A stretch of 54,390 nt of DNA from Anaerolineae bacterium (GTDB lineage: Bacteria; Chloroflexota; Anaerolineae; JAFGEY01), in NCBI GenBank assembly GCA_016929775.1, contig JAFGIE010000059.1, positions 1 to 54,390 of the forward strand, read 5' to 3'. Numbering within the stretch: position 1 is the stretch's first letter; each line of letters opens with the position of its first letter. A program made the position numbers and the translations under genes. A model generated the notes under the pieces. The model ran no database searches. It had not been told where the DNA came from and worked only from the letters and a program-made list of their open reading frames with translations. Below, in pieces: positions 25,279-33,238 of the stretch.

Positions 25279-27630
25279 TCAGCCTTCTTTGCCAAAGTTG
25301 CTGGCGGTGAGGACAATGTCGAGGATGTCGACGCTGCCGTCGCCGTTCAGGTCCGCCAGCGGGTCGTGCCCGCCGAACTGCGCGCCGATGTAGACGATGT
25401 CGAGGATGTCGATCGTGCGGTCCCCGTTGATGTCGCCGCCCCACAGGGTGGCGGGCGTCAAGGTGATCTCCGGGCTCGCTGCCGCCCCGATCGTCCATGT
25501 GGCGGGCAGGTAGCCAGGGTGCGACGCGGTGACCGTGCAGGGAGCGGTCGCCTGGATCGCGAACGCGCCCGTGAGGTCGGTCGTCGTCGTCACGGCGTGC
25601 GGGGCGACCAGGATCGCGATCCCGTCGTGCGCGCTGCGCCCCTGCATGCGCGCGGCGCCGCGGATGGTCAGCGGCAGGGCGGCGACAGAGAGGGTGTACG
25701 CTGTGTCGGGCCCGGTCCGGGCAGCGGCTTCGTGGACGCGGAGGTAGTAGGTCCCACCGGCAGGGCAGACCCAGTCGATGCGCGAGGCGAAGGGCTCGGC
25801 GCCGCCGTCGTCGTCGGTGCGCAGCACCGTCGTCCCGTCGACGTCGACCAGGGCGAGCACGGTGTTGGCGCGCGCGCCCAGCTGGCTCGTCTCGATCGCG
25901 TACGCTTGCCCCGCGATCGCCTCAAGGGCTGCCCAGTCGAGGACGTCGCCGGCGCCACAAAAGTTGCGCTCCTGGCGCGCGCCGACGGCGATCGGCGGGG
26001 CGCCCGCCGGACTGCCATCCGGTTCGTAGGGATCCGGCGTGCACGAGGGTGTCTGTTCGGTGACCCGCAGCGCATAGCCCGAGTCGGCGCCGGTGCGACC
26101 AAAGTATTCGCTGACCTGCACATAGTAGCGGGCTGTCGCGGGGCTGGTCCACGCGAGGCGGGACGCCCAGCCCGCGCCGCTGTCGTCGTCTTCGGCGAGC
26201 AGCGTGCGCCCGTCGACGTCGTACAGCCGGATCACGGTATCGCTGTAGGCTTCCAGGTCAGAGGTCTCAATCGTGTAGGTGCGCCCTTGCTGAGCGGCAA
26301 AGGAGACCCAGTCTGCGGCGTCGCTCTCGGGGCAAAAGCCGTGGGACTGTGGGACGCCATCGACCCCGATCGGGGCAGCGTCTTGGGGCGCGTTGTCCGG
26401 CTCATAGGGGTCTGGATCGCACGCTTCAGAGGCCTTGAGGTAGGCGACGAGAAAGTCGTCCCACCGCGTGTCTGCGGTGAACGCCAGATAGCCGTTCTCG
26501 CCGTCGTAGGCGCTGTCCCACGCGCTGGGCTGGGCGGGAAAGTAGATCGTGATCCCGTTGGCGCCGGGCCAGTAGCCGCCGTGGCGCTCGGCGAGGACAA
26601 CGCCCTCTACGGCGTCCACGACAGCGCCCGCCGCCCGGTCGACGGCGTCGATCGCAGTCGCATCCGCCAACCGCTCGCTCAAGTCACGCAAGTCGACATA
26701 GTGGACCTGGAACTGCTGCACCTCGCTGCGCACCGTGCGCAGCGCATTCGCCAGGGCTGCCTGGTTCGCGATCAGGGCGCCCGCCAGTTGGTCGACTGCA
26801 GCGATCAGGGTCGCATAGCCCGCGCCCAGATCGACGGCGGACTGCGTCTCCCCACCGTACTCCTCGTAGTATCGCGTGACGATCCGCTCGCCCAGCTGGA
26901 CCGCATCCCACGTCGGGTGCGCGACCAGGTCGCCCAGGATCGCGTCAAAGGGATAGCCGGTGCCGGGCTCGGTCTCTTCCGAGGCAGTGCGCACCCCCAC
27001 GTAGGGCCGCATCTGGGCGTCGATCTCGATCATCGCCATCAGGCAGGCGTCGAAGGCGAGCAGGTCGATCGGGTGCGCGCCGCCGCCCGTGACCGCAGAC
27101 AGGGAGCCGCGCAGTTCCGCCAGGTCGAGCGCGTCGCCTCCGTTTGTATCGTCCCAGGCGATCGCCTTGCGCTGCTCCTTGAGCGCGGCAGCGGCGCGCC
27201 AACCATCGCCGTGGTTCCAGATCACGAGCGCTGTGCGCCGAGCAGGATATGCGGCGCGCCCCCAGGCATAAAAGTCGGTCAGGGTTTGGGGATCGCCCAT
27301 GTTGGCCTCGCCCAGGTCGGCGAGCGCGTGCGCCGGTTCTGGGGTCATGCCCTGCGTGACGCGGAAGCGCAGGGTCTGTGCCCAGTCGCCATAGCGGCTG
27401 TCATAGCCGTTGATGCGATCGAACTGGACGACGACGTTGACCGCCGGGCTGGATGGGACTGCCGCCATCTCGAGAAAGTCGTCGATCGCGTTCTTTTCGA
27501 GGTTGTTGTCCGCGTCGAGGTAGACCAGGATCGTCCACTCTGCCAGTGTACGCTGCGCCCCGACGGTGCAGGGCAGCGCGAGCACCAGGAGCACGGACAA
27601 GATCGCGATCGCATAGCGGCGGTACGGCAT
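25279..27630 (-). CDS. Secreted clostripain-like (C11) cysteine protease with dockerin
   Basis: A 783-residue secreted protein. Signal peptide about 1-25. The C11 peptidase domain (about 30-390) begins WTILVYLDADNNLE and has the catalytic His140 (NHGDGW) and Cys196 (DACLMA), as in clostripain and gingipain relatives. Two pre-peptidase C-terminal (PPC) beta-sandwiches follow, each opening with C-x-PDPYEPD. A short carboxypeptidase-regulatory-like domain and a C-terminal type I dockerin come last, with two calcium repeats (DINGDRTIDILD and DLNGDGSVDILD). The start ATG 27630 has GGAGG; the longer frame up to 27741 would run over the -10 element. The dockerin should tether the protease to the cohesins of the neighbouring proteins. 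Confidence 0.88.
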   Translation of the reverse strand: MPYRRYAIAILSVLLVLALPCTVGAQRTLAEWTILVYLDADNNLEKNAIDDFLEMAAVPSSPAVNVVVQFDRINGYDSRYGDWAQTLRFRVTQGMTPEPAHALADLGEANMGDPQTLTDFYAWGRAAYPARRTALVIWNHGDGWRAAAALKEQRKAIAWDDTNGGDALDLAELRGSLSAVTGGGAHPIDLLAFDACLMAMIEIDAQMRPYVGVRTASEETEPGTGYPFDAILGDLVAHPTWDAVQLGERIVTRYYEEYGGETQSAVDLGAGYATLIAAVDQLAGALIANQAALANALRTVRSEVQQFQVHYVDLRDLSERLADATAIDAVDRAAGAVVDAVEGVVLAERHGGYWPGANGITIYFPAQPSAWDSAYDGENGYLAFTADTRWDDFLVAYLKASEACDPDPYEPDNAPQDAAPIGVDGVPQSHGFCPESDAADWVSFAAQQGRTYTIETSDLEAYSDTVIRLYDVDGRTLLAEDDDSGAGWASRLAWTSPATARYYVQVSEYFGRTGADSGYALRVTEQTPSCTPDPYEPDGSPAGAPPIAVGARQERNFCGAGDVLDWAALEAIAGQAYAIETSQLGARANTVLALVDVDGTTVLRTDDDGGAEPFASRIDWVCPAGGTYYLRVHEAAARTGPDTAYTLSVAALPLTIRGAARMQGRSAHDGIAILVAPHAVTTTTDLTGAFAIQATAPCTVTASHPGYLPATWTIGAAASPEITLTPATLWGGDINGDRTIDILDIVYIGAQFGGHDPLADLNGDGSVDILDIVLTASNFGKEG

Positions 27631-27731
27631 CATGCCTCCGTCAGGACCACTGCCTGCGTCAGGGCGCAGTTCCTCGTGGCGCAGGGACGACCGAGCGGAA
27701 ACGCGCCGCGTGCGCCCTCGCGCCTGGATCC

Positions 27732-27787
27732 ATTCTAGCACAGCTGATCGGGAGCTGTGGTTAAGGTTTGATTACGGTTTTGTCACG
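27732..27787 (-). promoter_or_regulatory. -10 element and three Pho-box-like units upstream of the C11 protease
   Basis: On the minus strand, units CTTAACC, CGTAATC and CGTGACA lie at plus 27759, 27770 and 27781 (11-bp steps). The extended -10 TGCTAGAAT has its hexamer at 27737-27732, 21 bp from the nearest unit rather than 9, so a fourth unit may be missing or the match may be incidental. Confidence 0.45.
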
Positions 27788-27793
27788 ACGGGA

Positions 27794-27826
27794 CACGGGG
27801 CGCTGCACACTGTGCAGCGCCCCGTG
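27794..27826 (-). terminator. Perfect 15-bp hairpin after the cohesin-dockerin gene
   Basis: 27794-27808 and 27812-27826 are exact inverted copies with a 3-base loop, lying 41 bp beyond the stop of the minus-strand gene that ends at 27868. No T-run is present. Confidence 0.6.
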
Positions 27827-27867
27827 CGCGCTGTGCCGCTCAGGCACGATGGGCAGGGGACACGCGG

Positions 27868-29253
27868 TCAGGGCGTGCACTCATAGATCACGGGCCCCGT
27901 GGCCCCAAAGTTCTTGCCGATCAGGACGATGTCAAAGATGTCGACGTAGCCATTTCCGTTGATGTCGGCTACCGTGCTCTCGGTGTTAAAGTTGGCGCCG
28001 CCGAGGGCGAGATCGCTGATGTCGATCACCTTGTCCCCGTTCAGGTCCCCAGCTAGCAGCGTGACGTCCGGCAGTGTGACCACGCCGTTGCTCTCGAACG
28101 CGCAGTCGACCACCTGGGCAGGCAGGTAGAGCGGGTGAGACATGATCAGGTCGTACGTGCCCGCATACAACGGGCCAAAGCTGTAGGCGCCATCGGCATC
28201 TGTCTGCGTGCTTTCGGATGTGCCGTCCACCAACGTGACCTCGATCGCCCCGTGGTTGGCTCGTCCTTCCAAGAATGCCTGCCCGGCAGCTCCGGCGACG
28301 CATCCGTACGGCAAGATGCTGCTGTCGAGCGCAGTGTGCGCGATCGGGTCGCCGCTCACGTTCAGCAGCTGCGAGTCGATCCACGCCAGCGGGCTCGTCC
28401 CGCAGTCCTTGGTGTCGAACGTGATCGTCGCCAGGTGCAGGTCCCCGTCCAGGGCGATGCAGACCATCGTGGCTGTAAAGTCGACGATCCCGCCCCCGAT
28501 GCTTGCCGAAGAGACCGTGCATTGGCTCGGATAGTCGGTAAAGGCTGCGCCCGGTTCGACAGCCACGCCCTGGAGGATCGACGGGTCGTAGCCTAGGCTC
28601 AAGTCCACGCTGTGGAACCCCGCGATGTCTTCTACCCACACCTCCACCACCGTCGGTCCGACCGAGCCAGCATCGCGCAGGGTCAGCAGGGTGCCTGTCG
28701 GCGCCGGGGTCGGCGTCGGGGTCGGCAGCGGTGTGCCATCCGAGACGGCAAGCTGTGCGTCTTGGTGTGTGGCTGCGATCACGTTGCTGCCCACGTTGGC
28801 GAGTGTGAGGTCGGTGAAGCGGATCGAGCTGACCCCCATCGCCAGGCTGTGGAACGTGATCGTTGCCAGATCGCCGCTGCCGCTGACTGCCGGGCTCGGC
28901 GCCAGCTGGGAGAGCGCAAGCGTGATGATGCCCGTGCTGTTGTCGGCGTCGTTGCGGAACACAAAGTCTGGCTCCAGCCATGACCCCAGTCCGACCTGCA
29001 CGCCCGGCGTGCCCGCGTCGGCGTCGACCACCGCGAGCACCGCGGGGTCAAACGCGATCTCGGCTTGGAAACCGTACAGGTCGTCCACATCCGCAACGTG
29101 AAAGGTAACCGTCGTCGTCGCGCCGACAGCGATCGTCTGCGTCGCAGGGAGCAGCTGCGCCACCGTGCCTGCGGCGAGCGCAGACGCGAGCGGCAGCCCC
29201 GCGATCAGGGCGACGACGGAGAGCAGTGTGGCCCAGGTCCTCAGTTCTCTCAC
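27868..29253 (-). CDS. Secreted protein with two cohesin-like domains and a dockerin
   Basis: A 461-residue secreted scaffold-like protein. Signal peptide about 1-28. Cohesin-like domain 1 spans about 33-165 (DVDDLYGFQAEIAFDPAVL, DADAGTPGVQVG, SGSGDLATITF). A Thr/Pro linker of about 12 residues leads to a more divergent cohesin-like domain 2 (about 187-330). A carboxypeptidase-regulatory-like sandwich (LEGRANHGAIEVTL, then DADGAYSFGPLYAGTYDL) is followed by a C-terminal dockerin (DLNGDKVIDISD and DINGNGYVDIFD). It can in principle both receive and provide a dockerin-cohesin contact. The start is GTG 29253 with a poor ribosome site. No enzyme domain is present. Confidence 0.85.
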   Translation of the reverse strand: MRELRTWATLLSVVALIAGLPLASALAAGTVAQLLPATQTIAVGATTTVTFHVADVDDLYGFQAEIAFDPAVLAVVDADAGTPGVQVGLGSWLEPDFVFRNDADNSTGIITLALSQLAPSPAVSGSGDLATITFHSLAMGVSSIRFTDLTLANVGSNVIAATHQDAQLAVSDGTPLPTPTPTPAPTGTLLTLRDAGSVGPTVVEVWVEDIAGFHSVDLSLGYDPSILQGVAVEPGAAFTDYPSQCTVSSASIGGGIVDFTATMVCIALDGDLHLATITFDTKDCGTSPLAWIDSQLLNVSGDPIAHTALDSSILPYGCVAGAAGQAFLEGRANHGAIEVTLVDGTSESTQTDADGAYSFGPLYAGTYDLIMSHPLYLPAQVVDCAFESNGVVTLPDVTLLAGDLNGDKVIDISDLALGGANFNTESTVADINGNGYVDIFDIVLIGKNFGATGPVIYECTP

Positions 29254-29309
29254 GTGTCTGGCTCTTTTCTCCCCCCAGCTATCGTGGGTAAGGCCGCGTG
29301 TGGCCCGAG

Positions 29310-29334
29310 AGGGGCGACCCCTGTGGTCGCCCCT
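29310..29334. repeat. REP-like palindrome
   Basis: AGGGGCGACC (29310-29319) and GGTCGCCCCT (29325-29334) form a 10-bp perfect palindrome around CCTGT, followed by ACG. Short GTAGGGGCGACC-type palindromes occur as interspersed repeats in many bacterial genomes. Here it sits between two minus-strand genes and could also act as a transcript hairpin. No second copy was found in the window. Confidence 0.5.
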
Positions 29335-29382
29335 ACGGTCGCAGGTACGCGAGCGGTTCTGCCCAGCCCGCGAACCGTGCCG

Positions 29383-30459
29383 CTACTGGCAGAGGTCGCA
29401 AGCGGGCGGGCAGGGCTCGCAGATCGGCCCCTCCATGCCAAAGTTGTTGGCGATGATCACGATGTCGAGGATGTCGACCGCGCCGTCGCGGTTGGCATCT
29501 CCGTCGAACCAACCATCAAAGTTCGCGTCGGTCGGGGCGGCGCCGAACCGCGAGGCGCTGAGCACCAGGTCGAGGATGTCGATCTTGTTGTCGCCCGTGA
29601 TGTGCGGATGGATCGGCGCGACGTCACCTCCGACCAGCCTCACCGCCGACGCGCTCAGGTTTGCGTTGTACTCGCAGTCCGTCAGGCGCGTCTCCAGCGC
29701 CGGGATGCGCCCGAAGGGTAGCCCGCCGTCGTGGGCGCCGACCATCGGGTTGATGCGCAGCTGACCGCCCTCCGGCATGATCGGGAATGGCGCGTACCCG
29801 GGAAAACCAGGATCAGGATAGAAGCCGTTCACGTCGGTCATGTTCAGGCCGATCTCGTTGCCTGCCTTGTCGGTCACCTGGACGGGGATGTAGCTGTGAT
29901 CGGTGACGGGCCTGGGCCACAGCGCCTGCCCGCGGACACCCGACGCCCGGATCACCTCGTAGGTCGCGACGACTGGGACGGGAACAGCGTGGATGATGCC
30001 CGACTTTTCGGCGACGTTCACCGTGAGACCGAACGGCTGGATGAAGGCCTCTGAGACGACGCTCTCAAAGGTGATCGTCGCCAGCTCCACGCGTTCCTGC
30101 ATGTCGAGCGAGCTGCCAAAGCGCGTGTTGATGTAGGTCAGCGTGTCCGCGCTGAGCTGGACCTGCGGCGCGCCGGAGGTGTCGGCGTGATCCCAGGCTG
30201 AGCCCGAGGTCCAGTCGATGACCCTGATCACGCTGCTGTCAAAGGTCAGCGTAAAGTCGGCGGCGAACAAGCTGTACACCTGCTCGACCTCGATCGTGAT
30301 GCTCTTGCGGTCCGCGAAGCCGTTAAAGACCACGTTGGGCGGGTCGATCACGGCGGCAGTTGGGGCGGGCCATTTCTGAGCAGCTGCGCTGCCCGGGGCC
30401 AACGCCAGTGCCAGTACCAAGACCAGGGCGAATGTGAAGGCGCGCGTTCTTGCTTTCAT
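29383..30459 (-). CDS. Secreted cohesin-like protein with split dockerin
   Basis: A 358-residue secreted protein. Signal peptide about 1-27 (FALVLVLALALAPGSAAA). A cohesin-like beta-sandwich (about 35-170) has YSLFAADFTLTFDSSVIRVIDW in place of the usual DLYG motif. A regulatory-like domain with TDVNGFYPDPGFPGY follows. The dockerin at about 285-345 has two calcium repeats (HITGDNKIDILD and DANRDGAVDILD) separated by an extra acidic stretch DANFDGWFDG, so the first repeat is less canonical. The tail is Cys/Pro-rich (CEPCPPACDLCQ). ATG 30459 is preceded by AAAGGAGA and is much better than the upstream frame start. Confidence 0.8.
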   Translation of the reverse strand: MKARTRAFTFALVLVLALALAPGSAAAQKWPAPTAAVIDPPNVVFNGFADRKSITIEVEQVYSLFAADFTLTFDSSVIRVIDWTSGSAWDHADTSGAPQVQLSADTLTYINTRFGSSLDMQERVELATITFESVVSEAFIQPFGLTVNVAEKSGIIHAVPVPVVATYEVIRASGVRGQALWPRPVTDHSYIPVQVTDKAGNEIGLNMTDVNGFYPDPGFPGYAPFPIMPEGGQLRINPMVGAHDGGLPFGRIPALETRLTDCEYNANLSASAVRLVGGDVAPIHPHITGDNKIDILDLVLSASRFGAAPTDANFDGWFDGDANRDGAVDILDIVIIANNFGMEGPICEPCPPACDLCQ

Positions 30460-30571
30460 TCTAATCTCCTTTGTAGGTATGGACCAAAGTCTGGGACATA
30501 AAGAATGGGTACCAGCCGTATCGATGCAAATCCGCTCCTTTCTGTCCCCGAAGGGTTGGCATCTGGATGGT

Positions 30572-30601
30572 GGCCCACCCAACGCAGGGGTTGAGTGGGC
30601 C
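30572..30601 (-). terminator. Hairpin after the large cohesin-dockerin gene
   Basis: GGCCCACCCAAC (30572-30583) pairs with GTTGAGTGGGCC (30590-30601) with one mismatch and a 6-base loop, 9 bp past the stop at 30611. It separates this gene from the next minus-strand gene. Confidence 0.5.
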
Positions 30602-30610
30602 CGTTTTGCG

Positions 30611-33127
30611 TCAGAAGTTCTTGGCAACGAGCACGATGTCAACGATGTCGACCACGCCGTCGGCGTTGATGTCGGCTTCGGGCGGAGAGGGCGATGTCGA
30701 CCCGAACTGCGCGCCCACCGCGACCAGGTCCAGGATGTCGATCTCGCCGTCGCCGTTGACGTCGCCGCCGAGCAGCGTGACCGTAGGCAGCGTCACCGTC
30801 GACCCGGCGACCCCGGTCGCCGTCGTGGACTGGGCCAGGTACGAGGCGTGGGAGAAGTGGATCGTGTAGGTCCCCGCCGTGTGGGCGAGCGTGTACTCGC
30901 CGCTGGCATTCGTGTAGGCGAGCGGCCCACCCTCGAGCTGGACCGCCGTGCCGCTGTGGTCCGTGCGCCCTTCGAGCAGGACTCGGCCCTTGAGCGTGGC
31001 TTGGCTGGTGGTGACCGTGACCTGCCCGTCCGCCATGTTGACCGAGAGCGGCGTGGCTGTGGCGTCGACGAGCTTGGCGGTGTCAAACGCCACCGGCGTC
31101 GTGCCTGCCGCCTTGGCCTTGAACGGGATCGAGACCACGTCGCCGCTGCCGTTGAGCGGGCTCATGGGTGCGAGCAGCGATGCCGCGAAGCGGATCAGGC
31201 CCGTGGCATTGTCCGCCGAGTTGACGACGATGTGTGTCCCTGTGGGCCACCAGTCGCCGGCGTTGACCTGCACCCCGGCGGTCCCGGCGTCGGCATCCAC
31301 GACCTCCAAGATCGCCGGGTTAAAGCGAACCGTCGTCTCTACGCCGTACAGGTTGGCGATGTTCTCCACGCGGACGTCCATGTGGAAGGTCGCGCCCACC
31401 CCGACCTGCGTAGATGCGGGATCGAAGCGGATGTTATAGCCGCACAGGTTGACCGATACGTCGTCGACGTACATCCACGTCCGCCGCCCGTTGCCGTCGT
31501 TGATGACGTTAAAGTAGAGGACGATGCGCTTGCCCCGGAAGGGCGAGAGGTCATAGCTGACCTGGCGCCACAAGCCATCGTTGTGCAGCTGGCGCATGAC
31601 CACGCCCCCGCTCACGATGTGGTAGTTCTGGTCCAGGATCAGCATCTCTTGCCAGTCGATCTCGGTCCCCTTGCTCGCCGGCGTCGCGCCCGCGATCACG
31701 GCGGCGGGATCGTAGCCCGACCAGTCATAGGACTTCCAGTTGCTGCGCGACGCCTCCTCGCTGAAGGCTTTGTACCAGAAGGTCAGCTTGGGGCTGGGCG
31801 CGCCCGCAGGCACGTCGATCGCCTGGTAGGCGGACGAGTGGCTGTAGACATCGGCGGTCGGCGGGACGATGCCCAGGCGCATCGAGCGCGCGCCGGTGTG
31901 GGCGGCAGAAGTGCTGTAATTCGCCGTCCGCGGTGTCGTGGTGAGCGTCCACGCCGAGGTCCACTCGAAACTGCGGTTCCGGACCAACTCGGTGCACGGG
32001 GGCGCGTCGTAGCACGCCTGGACGTGGATGTCGTCGACGTACATCCAGGTGCGCAGCCCGTTCCCATTGTTGATCGCGTTAAAGTAGACCACGATGTCCT
32101 GCCCTGCAAAGGCCGACAGGTCATACGTGTACTGGGCCCACACCCCGTCGTTGCTGCGCGCGCGCATCAGCGTCGCCAGCCAGTTGTAGCAGCCTCCCTG
32201 CAGGATCAAGACCTCCTGCCAGTCGTATACCGCGCGCACGCCGCGCTGAGCGGTCCCCTCGATGATGTCCTTGGGGTCATACAGGTCTTGCGTCGGATCG
32301 ACCCACCCCTTGGGCGTCTCCTGGGTCATGCGCTTGGCCCAGAAGGAGAGGGTGACGCTGCTGGCGTTTGCCGGGACGTGGATCGTCTGGTAGGCCGAAG
32401 AGTGGCTGTAGACGTCAGGGGCGCCCGGCTCGACACCCAGGCGGATCGAGCGCGCTCCCCCGTGCTTGTCGGCGGTCGAATAGTTGGCCTTGTGCGGCGT
32501 GACCGGCATGCGCCAGTAGGCGTTCACCTCGCAGTCGCCGTTGCCGATCAGCTCGGTGCAGTTGCCGGGCGACGGTGGGGCTGGAGGGGGAGGCGTAGGC
32601 GGTACCGCGATCGTGATCGCGTTGTTCTGCGCGGTGTGGGAGAGCTGTTGACCGCTGCGATCGGCGAGCTTGACGGTCGTCCATTGGAGCTGCGCGGTAC
32701 CCTCCATGCGCGCGGCAAACCGGATCGATGCCAGGGTGCCGCTGCCCGTGACCGGCAGCTCAGGTGCGAGCAGCGTGATCGCGAAATCGACGGTGCCCGC
32801 GGCATTGTCTGCCTGGTTCACGGCGATGTAGCTCGGGTTGGACTTGGGGAATAGGTCGCCCGGCAGGATCTGGATGCCGCTCTCCACCGGGTCGTCGTCC
32901 AGCACCTGCAGGCGCGCCTTGTCGAAGGCGACGTGCACCTCGGCCCCGTACAGGTCCTGGGCATCGTCGACCATAAGGTCAACGATGACGGTGTCGCCTA
33001 CCTCCACAGAGCTGTCCGATGGGGAGAAGCGGACGATGGCGGGGCTGTCTGCCACGACGCTTGCCGGCAGCAACATGAGGAGGAGGCTCAGGATGAGCAC
33101 ACAGCTGATCAATCGGTTGCTTTTCAT
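30611..33127 (-). CDS. Large secreted scaffold: cohesin, two CBM-like modules, cohesin, dockerin
   Basis: An 838-residue secreted protein. Signal peptide about 1-26. Order: cohesin-like domain 1 (about 30-165; DAQDLYGAEVHVAFDKARL), a Pro-rich linker, two tandem jelly-roll modules of about 170 residues each, cohesin-like domain 2 (about 545-680; ENIANLYGVETTVRFNPAIL), a regulatory-like sandwich and a dockerin (DVNGDGEIDILD and DINADGVVDIVD). The jelly rolls repeat the pattern CTEL-(I/V)-(G/R)-N, ANYST, GARS-(I/M)-RLG and SHSSAYQ, and resemble CBM4/9-type carbohydrate binders. ATG 33127 has a strong GGAGG site. It is the most elaborate scaffold of the cluster, with no catalytic domain. Confidence 0.85.
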   Translation of the reverse strand: MKSNRLISCVLILSLLLMLLPASVVADSPAIVRFSPSDSSVEVGDTVIVDLMVDDAQDLYGAEVHVAFDKARLQVLDDDPVESGIQILPGDLFPKSNPSYIAVNQADNAAGTVDFAITLLAPELPVTGSGTLASIRFAARMEGTAQLQWTTVKLADRSGQQLSHTAQNNAITIAVPPTPPPPAPPSPGNCTELIGNGDCEVNAYWRMPVTPHKANYSTADKHGGARSIRLGVEPGAPDVYSHSSAYQTIHVPANASSVTLSFWAKRMTQETPKGWVDPTQDLYDPKDIIEGTAQRGVRAVYDWQEVLILQGGCYNWLATLMRARSNDGVWAQYTYDLSAFAGQDIVVYFNAINNGNGLRTWMYVDDIHVQACYDAPPCTELVRNRSFEWTSAWTLTTTPRTANYSTSAAHTGARSMRLGIVPPTADVYSHSSAYQAIDVPAGAPSPKLTFWYKAFSEEASRSNWKSYDWSGYDPAAVIAGATPASKGTEIDWQEMLILDQNYHIVSGGVVMRQLHNDGLWRQVSYDLSPFRGKRIVLYFNVINDGNGRRTWMYVDDVSVNLCGYNIRFDPASTQVGVGATFHMDVRVENIANLYGVETTVRFNPAILEVVDADAGTAGVQVNAGDWWPTGTHIVVNSADNATGLIRFAASLLAPMSPLNGSGDVVSIPFKAKAAGTTPVAFDTAKLVDATATPLSVNMADGQVTVTTSQATLKGRVLLEGRTDHSGTAVQLEGGPLAYTNASGEYTLAHTAGTYTIHFSHASYLAQSTTATGVAGSTVTLPTVTLLGGDVNGDGEIDILDLVAVGAQFGSTSPSPPEADINADGVVDIVDIVLVAKNF

Positions 33128-33191
33128 GTAGGACCTCCACTGAGTAGATCGGCGTACCCTGATACGCAACTTTGCTACGGAGCGTCCCCCT

Positions 33192-33222
33192 GTTGCCGCG
33201 CTATCCCCTTGGCTACGGCAAC
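33192..33222 (-). terminator. Weak hairpin between two cohesin-dockerin genes
   Basis: GTTGCCG (33192-33198) and CGGCAAC (33216-33222) form a 7-bp stem with a 17-base loop just after the stop at 33239. No T-run is present. Confidence 0.3.
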
Positions 33223-33238
33223 CGTCCCGATCGAACAC

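Noticed and set aside
25366..27738. A long open frame (about 790 codons) on the plus strand opposite the C11 protease gene
   Set aside because: It is a GC-rich shadow: the product is a low-complexity Arg/Val/Gly/Asp mix with no motifs, while the minus strand gives a signal peptide, a protease active site, PPC domains and a dockerin.
30434..32854. A long open frame (about 806 codons) on the plus strand opposite two cohesin-dockerin genes
   Set aside because: It spans the end of one real gene, an intergenic hairpin and most of another, and its product is repetitive Val/Asp/Arg-rich sequence without any domain.
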